This document shows, piece after piece, positions 36,150-47,251 of a stretch of 64,000 nucleotides of DNA. The stretch is from Ricinus communis (taxonomy: Eukaryota; Streptophyta; Magnoliopsida; Malpighiales; Euphorbiaceae). Each line of letters begins with the position of its first letter. The first letter of the stretch is position 1. Made by a program: the position numbers and the translations under genes. The notes under the pieces were generated by a model, which was not told the origin of the DNA, made no database searches, and worked only from the letters and a program-made list of their open reading frames with translations. The DNA lies in assembly GCF_019578655.1 (NCBI RefSeq), contig NC_063264.1:14868429-14932428 (forward strand). Reading direction: 5' to 3'.

Positions 36150-37834
36150 TATAAAGCTCCAAATTCTTATAACCTATTTCCTTGTATTCATCCTCTCCAG
36201 CATTTCAATCATCATAGGTTGCTATGAGAATTAAAGAGCAGCTTTGCTATCTTTCAAATCCTAGCTCACAGACCCATTAAATCGTCTGTCATCATGGCAG
36301 AGGCACAACTGCTACAACTGGCAAGGAATACATTTGTTCAGGTTCACTCCATGTCATCTCGTTGATCTCCAGAATCCGAAACCTTACCGCCATGTAATAA
36401 ACTCAAACTCATACCATATTTTCACTTCCACATCCGTATCTACTACTCTCATTGGCACCATCTCTTCTTCTCTTTTTACTCTTACTCGTATCAATTATAT
36501 TGATCTCAGCTTCAACAACTTCAAGAATACCCCCTGGCATATCAGATTTTACTCGTCTAACATACCTGAACTTATCAAATGCTGCATTTAGTGACTCCAT
36601 TACAGTCCAATTTCCGAGCCTTACATCTCTTGAAAGCTTGGATCTTTCGTGCTCTACATTTCTTATAACTTATCTTCTGAACTGATACAAGTTGGTAGCC
36701 CATATGGACATGCTTATAGCAGCAATCTTTCATCAACGAGTTTGCATTGTTTGCAAGGGATGCACAATCTCAAGGTATTAAGCTTGAGCAGGGTTGATTT
36801 ATCACAGGCTTCTGCAATCGCATACTGGGCTAATCCTATTACAGCTCTCTCCAATCTTAGACTTCTATGGTTATCCAACTGCAAAACTTCTGGTGAAGTG
36901 CCAATAAGTCAACTTCTTAATCTCACTGAACTCTCTGTTTTGGTATTGGATTTCAATCCTATTACATCCCAAATCCCAGTTCAATTGGCCAATTTGACTT
37001 CCCTTTCAGTCCTTCATTTCGTCGGCTCAAACTTGCAAGGTCCAATTCCTTACCTTCCACAGCTTCAGGAACTTCATGTGGATAACACTGACCTTACAAT
37101 TGATCTAAAATCGACGTCTTCAAACCCTTGGCCCCGATTAAAAAGCCTAGATATCAGGCATACACAAGTTAAAGGTTCTATTCCACCTTCCATCACTAAT
37201 ACAACTTCCTTGATCAGTTTTTTAGCTTTGCGTTGTTTAATAGAAGGCGTTATACCTCCTTCTACTGCAAACCTTTCCAGGATGGAAATCTTGGAACTGA
37301 ACATCAACAACTTAGTTGGCCATCTTCCACCTTCAATAAACAATATGAGAAGTCTTCAACCTCTGTCCCTGATCCAGAATAATTTGCAAGGACCAATCCC
37401 TGATTCAATCTGTAATGTTTCCTCTCTTTGCTATCTTGCTCCGGCGAACAACAATTTTTCATGAAAATTGCCAGATTGTATTAGCCATCTTCCCAAGCTT
37501 GATGTGTTGTTTGTTAGTTCGAGCTCTCTTATCGGAGAAGTCCAGACATTGACTTCTTTACTCCGAGGCTCCAGTCCATATATGATAGGCCTATCATTTA
37601 ACCATCTCACTTTGAAACTAGACCAGCAATCATTACCACCTACCTTTCAACCTGAAGTCTTGGAACTCAGTTCCTGTAACTTTGTCCTACAATTACCTGT
37701 TAGGAGCAAATCCACCATGGCTGTTCAATCTACCACAAATTTTTTATTTAGATCTCTCTTTTAACAACCTGCAAGGATCAATCCCACCTTTTATTCAGCT
37801 GAAATCATTTTTTGGTGCAACAACACTGAACTTG
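36150..37834 (+). pseudogene. RLP locus C, N-terminal half
   Basis: Nearly full-length but dead LRR receptor-like protein. A hydrophobic signal-peptide-like run (YFLVFILSSISIIIG, about 36170-36218) has no upstream ATG that I can place. The N-terminal cap CYEN.RAALLSFKS and LTDPLNRLSSWQ...NCYNWQG follows, with TAA at 36232 and TAG at 36262. LRRs then run from GTISSSLFTLTRINYIDLSF through a frameshift near 36530 into a 271-codon piece (36649-37464) with about ten LRRs, e.g. LKSLDIRHTQVKGSIPPSI. A TGA at 37462 interrupts NNNFS.KLPDCISHLPKL; a frameshift near 37690 leads to FYLDLSFNNLQGSIPPFI. The frame enters the copia insertion at 37834 and continues at 43191 in phase. With both halves counted, the coding length is about 2.95 kb (~980 residues), normal for the family. 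Confidence 0.87.
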
Positions 37835-37970
37835 TAATAGAATATGTATGTCACCAATAGGAACCTGACACGTGTAAAGCTAGTATAATTTTTTTTGTGT
37901 ATATAGCAAACATTGTAAGAAAACATTATGTGAGAAAATCAATACTAATTTTCTCTCCCAAAATTTGACA
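37835..37970 (+). repeat. Copia 5' LTR, 136 bp
   Basis: Runs from TAATAGAATATG to AAATTTGACA directly against the PBS. Its first 36 bases equal the start of the 3' LTR, and its last ~20 differ from it at about one base. A central block of about 67 bp is missing from the 3' LTR. TATATAGC at about 37900 may be the TATA box. Confidence 0.92.
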
Positions 37971-37982
37971 TGGTATCAGAGC
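37971..37982 (+). promoter_or_regulatory. Copia primer-binding site
   Basis: TGGTATCAGAGC, the exact plant copia complement to the 3' end of initiator Met-tRNA, abuts the 5' LTR with no spacer. Confidence 0.95.
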
Positions 37983-38703
37983 AATAATTTTCGTTTACCT
38001 TCTTCCTTTTCCTTTAGGGTTTCGACCCCTACCCAAACCAGTGTGGCTGCCGTTTTGTGTCTTGTTTCAAGAACAGTTGGTGAGCAGCTGGTGTGTTTCA
38101 AGAACAGTTGGTGAGTCGGAAATTTTATCGAACAGTTGGTGAGCAGGACGAAACCTTTGATTTTTGTTTGGATTCTACTGGTAGTTGGGGGAGGATTGCC
38201 TACGAGGGCTTCCCAATTGCTGGGGGACAGTTGCATAGCTCGTTTCTTTTGCCTTTACTATAATTTCAAGTTGTCTGGCTAAGCTAAGCATGGGCACGAG
38301 CCATTGTGGGAAAGCATGCTTGCTGCACTGAAGTCATTAAAAATTCAGTGGTGTGAAGTTCCATTCTCTTGTGAGCATGATCACATCCTCTTGTGAGCGC
38401 GGCCACGTGGCTTCTTGTTCTTCTTCTTCTTCTTCTTCTTGTCCTACTTTGCCACTTTAGGAGTTTGGCCTCTCACCTTACCAGCACGAGCCAAAGATCC
38501 ATGAACCTAACCCATGGCGGCTTCTTGAGTTGCTACTACGTCTAATGATGATAATAAGCAGCGCAACGAATAGCTATTACGGTAGTTTTCTCTTGGGGTT
38601 GGCTTCCTGAAATTTTTGAGTTCCGAAAGAAGTTTTTGGGGCAGTGATCCGGATCCGCAATCAATTACTAGCACAGCTAGTATACTTCACTACCATCTCT
38701 TCA

Positions 38704-39906
38704 ATGGCTACTGAAGATTTTAATTCTACACAAACCTTTAAAATTGATGATCAGAATAGTGAATACTACATCCATCCAAATGAAAATCGAGCTCTAATGT
38801 TGACCTTATCTCAATTAATTGGCAATAACTATCATCGCTGGGCACGATCTATGAAGATGTCTTTGATTTCAAAGAACAAATTTTGATTTGTTAATGGTTC
38901 AATTAAGGTTCCCAGGGAAGAAGATCCTTCTTACAACGCTTGGTTGAAATGCAACAATCTTGTGCTCTCCTGGTTACAGAGGTCCCTTAATACTGAAATT
39001 GGGCAAAGTGTAATGTGGCTGGACTATGCATATGATCTTTGGGCAGACTTATATGATTGTTTTTCACAAGGGGACCTTATAAGGATTTCTGATCTTCAGC
39101 AGGAGTTCTTCTCTCTGCAACAAGGTAACCTTTTTGTTACTTCTTATCATACCCACTTGAAGATCTTATGGGATGAGATATGTAATCTGAGACCTCTACA
39201 TGCTTGTGAATGTTCTGCTAATAAGTATAGGAAACAAGATTTTATCCTAAAGTTTCTTAAAGGGTTAAATGAGAACTTTTTTGTCCAAAGGTCTCAGATT
39301 CTTATGATGAAACCAATGCCCCTTGTAAATGAAATCTTTGCTATTGTGATTCAACATGAAAGGTCTTTGAGTGCTGCGATAGTTTCTTGTGATTCAAACA
39401 TACTGCTCGCTGGGAAATTCAATATGAACACTAGAAGTAGAGCAACTGGTTTTAACCTTGGGCATAATCAACACTTGAAGAATATGAATGGTTTTAGGCC
39501 AAAGATGGGAAACCAACAACTCAACCTTGGTAACAGTCAAAGGAGATTTTTTGGCAATTCTGGAGCTTTTCCAAACAATGGGGCCAAGAAGCCTACCTGC
39601 ACTTTCTATGGAATGTATAGGCATCCTGTTGACAAATGTTATAGAAAGAATAGATTCCCACCGGGATACAAGGGAACAAGCAAGAATTTTCAAAATTCTA
39701 GAAACCAGGTTGCATCTTTTCCTTCTGACAATCATAATTTTTCAACTACTGAACAGTTGGCATATCATATGAATTATGACAATCATAACTCTTCTCACAA
39801 ATCTGGTGATGATGGTCCTATTACTTTTACAAGGGATCAGTATAATAGTCTGATGTCAATGATTCAAGAAAATGCAGTTGATTTTCAGAATGCAGCCAAC
39901 TCCTAG
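38704..39906 (+). pseudogene. Copia gag with altered zinc knuckle
   Basis: The ATG at 38704 opens MATEDFNSTQTFKIDDQNSE; the same frame is open 60 bases further upstream but without an ATG. Motifs in order: YYIHPNENRALMLTL and NNYHRWARSMKMSL (gag N-terminus), a TGA at 38884, then SWLQRSLNTEIGQSV, DLQQEFFSLQQGN and FLKGLNENFFVQRSQILMM (UBN2-type gag). The zinc knuckle reads CTFYGMYRHPVDKC; the second Cys of the CX2CX4HX4C motif is Tyr, so zinc binding is probably lost. RFPPGYK follows, as in many copia gags. A TAG at 39904 ends the frame before the protease. The product would package element RNA if the frame were intact. Confidence 0.92.
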
Positions 39907-40206
39907 ATTAATGCCTTATCCTCTATCTTCGATCCTATTGCTGAAAAAGGTATTGTCCTATGTTGTTATAAGCAATTCCACAATAGGAAATGGATTGTAG
40001 ATTCAGGAGCTACCGATCATATTACTAATTCTTTCAATTTTTTCAAAAGGCATTACAAAGTTTTTGACAAATATGTGAAGTTGCCTAATAATGAATTAGT
40101 TCAGGTTACACGTATAGGCACTGTAGAATTATCACCCTCTTTGATTCTTCATAAGGTTTTCTACATACCAAATTTTGCTTTTAATCTCATCTCCACTTTG
40201 CAGTAA
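39907..40206 (+). pseudogene. Copia protease region
   Basis: In frame with gag after the TAG at 39904. It contains WIVDSGATDHIT at 39991-40026 with the catalytic Asp-Ser-Gly intact, followed by KLPNNELVQVTRIGTVELS and VFYIPNFAFNLIST, the usual downstream segments. A TAA at 40204 ends it. A further ~180 bases up to the integrase are decayed but still show a KLWKMNGIAK...GLY trace. Confidence 0.88.
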
Positions 40207-40389
40207 ACCAAAAACAACCTTTATTCTCTCATTTTTTTTCTTCCAACTTTTGTTATATTCAGGACATGAAACTTTGGAAGATGAATGGTATAGCTAAGCA
40301 AGTGAATGGATTGTATTAGCTTTTACAACAAGAAGATAGTGAGAAGTTTTTAAATTCATTTCCTGTTAGTTGTAATGTCGTTGCTTTTA

Positions 40390-41336
40390 CTCTGTGGCAT
40401 AACAGACTTGGCCACCCTTCTAAACAAGTAATGAAATCTCTTGATCAGTTTCATAATTCTGTGATTAATGATAATTGCTTTGAATGTGAAGTTTGTCATT
40501 TGGCTAAACAAAAAAGGCCCACTTTTCCTGTTAGCAATTCCTTTTCTACTTTAATTTTTGATCTTGTTCATTTAGACATTTGGGGACCTTTCCCTGTCAA
40601 AAGTATATATGGTCATTCATATTTTTTAACCGTAGTTGACGACAAGAGCAGATTCCTATGGATTTATCCTATGAAGCTTAAGTCAAAAGCTAGACATTTA
40701 ATTATTGATTTTTACCATCTTGTTGAAACTCAGTTCTCAGTCAAGATTAAATGCTTTAGAACCAATAACGAGAAAGAATTTGAAATGACCGATTTCTACA
40801 AATCAAAAGGGATTGTTCACCAAACTTCTTGTACCTATACACCTCAACAAAATAGTATTATTGAGAGAAAACACCAGCATATTCTCTCTGTTGCGTGAAG
40901 CTTAAGGATTCAAGCTAATCTCCCTCTTTGTTTTTAGATTGATTGTGTATTGCATGCTACCTTTTTAATTAACAAGACCCTAACACCAGTTTTAAACCAA
41001 TCTACTCCATTTGAGATTCTTTTTAAGGTCAAACCTTCTTATGATTAGCTCAAAGTCTTTGGTTGTTTAGCATTTGCTTCTGTTTTACCTCATCCTATGA
41101 CAAAAATGCATCCTAGAGTAATCAAGTGTGTTTTTATTGGTTTTCCTAAAAACACTAAAGGTTACAGAGTATACAATTTAGAGGATAAAAGCATTTTTGT
41201 CTCTAGAGATGTAACATTTACAGAAAATAAGTTCCCATTTAAAGAGATTTTTGCTACAATACCATCCAAAGATGTTCTTATTCCTGTTTATCAAAATGAA
41301 AGTTCACTTGAAGATTTCAAGAGGGCAAATTCATAG
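40390..41336 (+). pseudogene. Copia integrase with Asp-to-Asn change
   Basis: Begins with LWHNRLGHPS and CEVC, the HHCC zinc domain (His, His, Cys, Cys all present). The catalytic core has LDIWGPFPV (first Asp, about 40575), YFLTVVDDKSRFLW, and TNNEKEF. Most copia integrases have Asp in this last motif, so the second catalytic residue is Asn here. The Glu in SIIERKHQHIL (about 40863) is kept. Stops: TGA at 40896, TAG near 40937 (FWID expected) and TAG near 41046. The C-terminal part shows CVFIGFPKNTKGYRVYN and RDVTFTENKFPF. In an active element this enzyme joins the cDNA to the host chromosome. Confidence 0.92.
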
Positions 41337-41589
41337 ACAGTTGATTCATTCCATTCATCTACTGCTAAAATATAGTCTCCTCCAATTGATTCAGGTACTA
41401 TCCCTCAACCCTCTTCCAGACCTACTAGAAATATTCACCTACCATCAAAATTTTATGAATTTGAAGTTTCTTTGCCCAAACCTAGAACCACACCACATCG
41501 TATTTCTCAAGTTCTATCTTATGAAAGGATCTCACCTCAGTACCAGTCCTATATATGTAATACATCAATATTACCTGAAACCAAAACAT

Positions 41590-43109
41590 TATAATCAGGC
41601 AATCTCACATACTTGTTGGAAACAAGCAATGGCTGAAGAAATAGCTACTTTAGAAGAAAGTAATACCTGGGAATTAGTTCCTTTACCCAAGGGCAAGCAG
41701 ACTATTAGTTGTAAATGGGTGTATAAAACAAAGCTTAAGGCTGATGGAACTCTATAAAGATACAAAGCAAGGCTTGTGGCTGAGGGATACACTCAAAGGT
41801 CTGGAATTGACTTTCTCGATACATTTAGTCCTATAGCAAAGATCACCACAATCAGAACTCTTATGGCTGTAGCTGCTGCAAAGGACTGGAACCTATGTTA
41901 GCTTGATATCAACAACGCCTTTTTGCATGGTGACTTACAAGAGGAGATCTACATTGATTTACCCCCTGGTTTTCAACCTATGCAGACCAATACGGTTTAC
42001 AAACTAAAGAAGAGCTTGTATGGATTGAAACAAGCAAGCAGGCAATGGAATGAAAAGCTAACTGCTGCATTACATACTCAGAAGTTTAAACAGGCTGCAT
42101 CAGACTCCTCTCTCTTTACCAAAGGTACTGGATCAAATTTCATTGCTTTAGCTATTTATGTGGATGACATTGTCTTAGCAAGTTCGGATATGACAGAAAT
42201 TGTAAAGATAAAAAGATTCCTGCATGGTACTTTCCAAATTAAGGATCTTGGAGGACTAAAATTTTTTCTTGGATTAGAGGTTGCCAGGTCCAAAACCGGT
42301 ATTAATCTATGTCAGAGAAAATACACTTTAGATCTTTTACAAGAGAGTGGTTTTCTCGGAGCAAAACTAGTACTGACTCCGATAGCATCCACTGAGAAAT
42401 TATCTAGAACAGGGGGGCAGGTCCTCAAAGACATTACAGCATACAGAAGTCTAATTGGCAAGTTGCTGTACCTGACCCATACTAGGCCTGACATAGCATA
42501 TGCAGTACAACAGTTATCTCAGTTCCTTCAAGCCCCTACAAATATTCATTTGACTTCAGCTCATAGAGTTCTCCAGTATTTGAAAGGGACTCCAGGACAG
42601 GGCTTGTTTTTCCCAGCAACAGGTGATCTCCGGCTTAAAGCTTTCAGTGATTTTGATTGGGCTTCATGCCCTGATTCTCGAAAGTCCATCATTAGGTTCT
42701 GTATTTTTCTCGGTTCAGAATTGATCTCATGGAAGTCAAAGAAACAATAAATAGCCTCACGCTCTTCAAGTGAAGGAGAATATAGAGCTATAGCTGTAGT
42801 GACATGTGAGATACAATGGCTTCACTTTCTCCTCTAAGATTTGCAGCTCCCTTTTTTCCAGCAAACTTGTATTGTGACAACTTGTTTGCCATCAGAATTA
42901 CTGAGAATCCTATATATCATGCAAGGACCAAGCATATAGAAATTGATTGCCACCTCATTCGAGAGAAAATTCAACGTGGAATCATCAATCTTATGCCAGT
43001 CCCTTCATCAAAACAACTGGCTGACTCCTTTACAAAGTCTCTTCCTACAACTCTGTTCCAAGCTTCCATTTCCAAGTTGGGCATCCAGAATCTGTATGCT
43101 CCAACTTGA
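41590..43109 (+). pseudogene. Copia reverse transcriptase and RNase H
   Basis: RT begins with WKQAMAEEIATLEESNTWEL and CKWVYKTKLKADG (after a frameshift near 41560-41590). A TAA at 41755 precedes [23 protein letters not shown] at about 41899 precedes LDINNAFLHGDLQEEIY. An 828-base open stretch (41923-42750) holds LKKSLYGLKQASRQW, the catalytic YVDD box (42156-42167), IKDLGGLKFFLGLE and TRPDIAYAVQQLSQF. RNase H shows [33 protein letters not shown] and [18 protein letters not shown], with TAA stops at 42748 and about 42834. The frame ends at 43107-43109, directly on the polypurine tract. YVDD and the RNase H acidic residues are retained despite the stops. Confidence 0.94.
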
Positions 43110-43115
43110 GGGGGG
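43108..43115 (+). promoter_or_regulatory. Copia polypurine tract
   Basis: GAGGGGGG followed by one C and then the 3' LTR start. This is the plus-strand primer site of the element. Confidence 0.9.
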
Positions 43116-43116
43116 C

Positions 43117-43185
43117 TAATAGAATATGTATGTCACCAATAGGAACCTGACAATATTCTCTTATTTTTTCTCCCAAAATTTGACA
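43117..43185 (+). repeat. Copia 3' LTR, 69 bp, internally deleted
   Basis: Starts TAATAGAATATG and ends AAATTTGACA like the 5' LTR, but lacks about 67 bp of the centre, including the putative TATA box. The copy of ACTTG directly behind it completes the target duplication. Confidence 0.92.
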
Positions 43186-44510
43186 ACTTGGAAAACAATC
43201 TTCTTCATGGACCAGTCCCTTCTCAACTTGTCAATATAGATGCTATGAACTTGTTTGGGAACAATTTCACAGGGCATATACCAGAGCGAGCAGGGCTCGG
43301 AAGTGTGAGGTATATTTCATTATCTAGTAACAATCTTGTTGGTCATATTCCAGACTTTTTCTGCTATCAAAAGAATTTTTAATGCTCCTAGATCTATCTA
43401 ACAACTGTCTTTCAGGTCCGCTACCTGGCAATTTAGGAAAGTGCATATATATTAGTGTTCCAAACTTCGCACATAACAACTTCAACAATTCAGTTCTTAA
43501 AGTGCTAGAAAAGTTTAGGAATTTAAGCTACCTAGATCTTACTGGCAATCAGTTTAAGGTCCTTTTCCGAATTTCATTCAAAAACTGAAAAGCTTGGTGG
43601 TATTGGAAATGGGATACAATAATTTTGCTGGAAAGATCCCTGGATTCATTGGAGACCTCAAAAACCTCCGGATTCTAGTGTTGAAATCCAATTATCTTCA
43701 ATGAATCAATCCCTCCTGAGATAAATAAGCTAGAGAAGCTACAAATCATAGACTTGTCAGACAACAATCTCTTTGGCACCATCCTTGAAAAGCTAGAAGG
43801 ATTGAAGACATTGATAACTCAACCAACAGATGGAGAACTTTTGGGTTATGTGGTCTCATCCATGTATTCTGGTGTGGAACTAAGCATGGCTTACAAAGGT
43901 CTAATATATCAATTTGACTGTGTTAAGACGTACCATAGTGGAATAGATCTCTCTCTTAATGCATTGACAGGAAAAATTCCATCTGAAATGACCCTTTTAA
44001 AAGGGTTAGCAATGCTCAATCTTTCGCATAATGCTCTATCGGGTGAGATCCCAAGTAATATAGGAGACATGATTGGCCTAAAACTCACTAGATCTGAAAT
44101 TCAACAGGTTGAGTGGGAAAATTCCAGACTCCATAAATTTACTGGACTCTCTTGGTTAGATGAACTTGCCATATAACAATTTGAGTGGGAAAATCCCAGC
44201 AGGGACACGATTTAATACCTTGTATGGGGATGGTTTAGCATACACTAGGAATGAACATTTATGTGGTTGTGAAAATTTGATCAACTGTAATGACAATACT
44301 TCTTCCTCTAGTGAAGAAACCGCAAGTGTGGAGGATAGTATAGACAGGTTGCTGTCCATTGGAGTTGTAGTCAGTGGCTATGGAGTAGGTTTCTGGGGAT
44401 ATTTTGGAGTTCTTTGTTTGATAAAAGAGCAGCATATAAGGAGATACTAGAAAGCCATTGAAAAGATTGCCTTCAAAATTGTCAAGATGTGCGTGCAAAA
44501 TTGTCTTCAT
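43186..44510 (+). pseudogene. RLP locus C, C-terminal half
   Basis: Continues RLP C in phase after the copia insertion: NNLLHGPVPSQLVNIDAMNL, ISLSSNNLVGHIPDFFCYQ, a stop near 43379, MLLDLSNNCLSGPLPGNLGK, NLSYLDLTGNQF, then a frameshift near 43560 with VLEMGYNNFAGKIPGFIGDL. Next come DNNLFGTILEKLEGL, the island domain YVVSSMYSGVELSMAYKGL, and LSLNALTGKIPSEMTLLKGL. A frameshift near 44085 and a TAG at about 44157 precede LPYNNLSGKIPAGTRF and NEHLCG. An acidic juxtamembrane stretch (SSSSEETASVED) and one transmembrane helix (LLSIGVVVSGYGVGFWGYFG) follow. The tail IKEQHIRRY ends with TAG at 44448, where locus B has TGG and continues. It is the same subfamily as A and B. Confidence 0.88.
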
Positions 44511-45590
44511 GAATTTATTCAATATAAATTTATAAAATTTGAAAAAAATTTATATAAAATATTTTAATATGCGATTTTTTATCTTAATATTTTAAATTTT
44601 ATATATTAAAATTTATATAAATTTCTAATTTTTCTTTTAAAAATTAAGTTTATGCAATAAAAAGATCAAAAGAATTCTAATGTAATAAAAAGATATGTCC
44701 ACACTAGTATAATAGATGTAATCTCAAGAAATAAATAATGATTTATCCAAAATGTTTACTGTCTTATTTAGTTTAAATGATCAAACTAAGTTCACATGGA
44801 GGGACTCTGGAGTCATGGAAGTTCTTTTAATTATATAATTTGCATAACAATTTATTCAGTTGTATTAATTATGTCCTTTTCTAATTATTTTACCATTACT
44901 AACACAAGTTTCAATTTTATTAGCTTATTATTAGAGTTTAACTCTTATGCTGACAAATAAAATGCAAAATAGTGCCCATAATATTGGTATGATTGGCTCA
45001 GTTTTTTGAAATAAAAATTATGTTTTTTATTTTTTAACTTAATAACTTTTTAAAAATGAGAATTATACTGTGTTTGGTTAAGATCTATAAAATTTATACA
45101 ACTCATTTATAAATATAAAAATTACATATTTTGAATGAAGTAAAAGTTAGTTTAAAATTTTATATATTAAATCTCTATGGAATTGGTTATATCTAAACTA
45201 AATTCGAACAAAATAGAAAGAATTTCTATGTAAATTCTATATTGGTAAGTTAATATATTCCATAATATTAAGATATTTTTTTAATTTTACTATTTCTACT
45301 TTCTTTTTTCTATTATATCTTTTTTTCAAATGAAATTATTTTTTTATTGAATTTCAACCAAACACAACATTATATAACATTTAAACTATGGGTTTTGTTA
45401 AATTACCATTATAATACTATAGCACTAAAAACTATGGTCATTCTCTTTATAATACCACTTCTAAAAGAGCAATTGATATGTGGTGCGATTACTGTATTTC
45501 CGATAGTAATGAGTGGAATTGTGCAACATCTAGGGAGCTTTGTGCCAAGGAGACAAACTCAAGCTTATAATTCTTTTCTTTTTTTCTTAT
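44511..45590. other. AT-rich intergenic sequence
   Basis: No supportable gene. Open frames on both strands near 45347-45713 lack any recognisable motif; part of the minus frame at 45489 reads into the LTR-like element on the right. Confidence 0.55.
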
Positions 45591-46849
45591 TGATGTGTCT
45601 TTTTTAGTACTCGTAAGTGCACGAACCGCTCCTATAGTAAGGGTAAGTTCACCACGAGGTCGATCTCTCAAGGAACTATGAGGCCACTTATTATAAAGAC
45701 TAATTATCAACACAAAACAATAAAACTAAATCTAAACACTCTAAATCAGTATTTTGAGAGGGTAATATTCATAAAGTAAAGTAGCTTAAACAATAAATAA
45801 ATATGCAATGCAAATGCAAATGCAAATGCTTATGATCTAAAACTATATGCTAAAAATAGTATTTAGTTTAGCCATTTACTTAGTAGTCTCATTGTTTTAC
45901 TTTAAGCCTAGGTCTAATGAATGAGATGGTGATGTACCTTTTTTCCTAAGTCATTCAAGCTAATGATGCAACCTAGGTTTCTTATACCAACATAGATTAA
46001 AGTAAAGATGATGTTTCTAATACTTTTAAACCAAAACATTTTCATAACAATTACTATTGCTAAATTAATATGATGGTTAACTAACAATAATAATTGAAAC
46101 TAATAAAGATTTAAAGGTAAAAAAATCATTCATTAAATAAATAAATAATAAGATTCATACAAAAGTAAAAAGATTAAACTAAACACTTATAAAAACTAGC
46201 CTAATATATTTTACCCAATGATCATGATATTAAATAAAAAGACATAAAAAAAGTAAAAACTCCCTATAGATCAAGAATTTCTTCAAGTAGGAAGAAGATT
46301 GGTCCTCACTCTCCACTTCTTGAAAAGCTCCTTAGATCCTAAAAAGGGTAATGAAAACTAAAACTATATGTTTATGGAAATTGTAGAGAATTATGGAGAA
46401 AATAATGGTAGGCAGGTGTGAGAGCAGGTAGGAGAAAACTCCCCTCCTTCTTCCTTCCTTTTTTTCTTCCTTCTTTCTTTTAATTAGGTTTTTGTAGAGA
46501 TATATATAGAGGAGAGTCCTCCTCTAAATAATTCCCTTTAGAGATAAGTATACTAATATAACTCTATCTAATAGATAAGACTTAAAGTATCTTAATCTCC
46601 ATCAAATACTATTCCATAAATAACTCTTAATATAAATCCTAATAATTATACAAAATGACTAAAATATCCCTTAGGCCTTGTAATTAGCAGTCCATGCGTC
46701 TTAATCTTGGATCTTGATACGAACATGTCTCATTAAGTTTCTTTTAGCTCCATATTTTCCTCTTTTTACTAATATTCCTGAAAATAGACAATTAGCTTAA
46801 GTGAGGTAAAAGCCCATAGTTTCACCATATTATATATAGAAATATATCA
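45591..46849 (-). mobile_element. Probable gypsy LTR (Athila/Tat-like), minus orientation
   Basis: Starts TGATGTGTCTTTTTTAGTAC and continues with ACTCGTAAGTGCACGAACC and GAGGTCGATCTCTCAAGGA. That is the same kind of sequence found at the start of the LTRs at 60961 and 62747 (CTACTCGTG...GGTCGTATTCCTCGGG). It ends near GAAATATATCA. A minus-strand TATATATCTC box lies near 46505, beside a pyrimidine-rich tract. A 5-bp TSD was not found (left CTTAT, right TTAAA), so the outer edges are uncertain or eroded. No coding remnant adjoins it. Confidence 0.5.
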
Positions 46850-47251
46850 TTAAAGCTTTAAAATACCCTTAAATATCTATACATAATTTGGACCGATTAC
46901 TTATTATTTTGATAAATGAATTTATTTTATATTAGATATTAAATGGGGAAAAGCAAGTAGTTGGTTGTAATTACCCAAGTCATAAGGCTACCCTATACAC
47001 CCAAGAATTAAGTCCTAAACTAACCAATTGCATATGAAAAAGCCCCAGAACCTGAGTACCGAAGTTTAGACAATATTATATAGCACAATTGGGAAGAGTG
47101 GTGCTAGAGACTAATCTGCAAATAATAAAGTCAAGACCAATGACCAGTTATCACAGCAAACACTCACTAAAGATTATAATTCTTTAATGGATCTCTTTCT
47201 CTAAGTTTCTCATATTTCTCTATCTTAGAAAATGAAGCTAAATCTGTCGTT
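46850..47251. other. Intergenic sequence
   Basis: AT-rich, no open frame or repeat that I can support. Confidence 0.5.

Larger units (their letters stand above)
37835..43185 (+). mobile_element. 5.35 kb Ty1/copia retrotransposon inserted in RLP C
   Basis: Complete structure: 5' LTR, PBS, leader, gag, protease, integrase, RT, RNase H, polypurine tract and 3' LTR, in that order on the plus strand. It is flanked by the direct repeat ACTTG (37830-37834 and 43186-43190). Both LTRs begin TAATAGAATATG and end TTTGACA, so the termini are TA...CA, not TG...CA. LTRs of 136 and 69 bp are very short; the Ale/Retrofit-type lineage is a plausible home, by inference. At least nine in-frame stops, mostly TGG, CAG or CGA codons turned into stops, plus a frameshift make the copy non-autonomous. 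The leader (37983-38703) has no convincing frame and contains a (TTC)n run at about 38417-38440. Confidence 0.95.

Noticed and set aside
37074..37343. 89-codon minus-strand open frame inside RLP C
   Set aside because: Shadow of the plus-strand LRR frame, which has clear LRR motifs.
45347..45713. Overlapping 86- and 74-codon open frames
   Set aside because: No recognisable motif; they straddle the LTR-like element edge.
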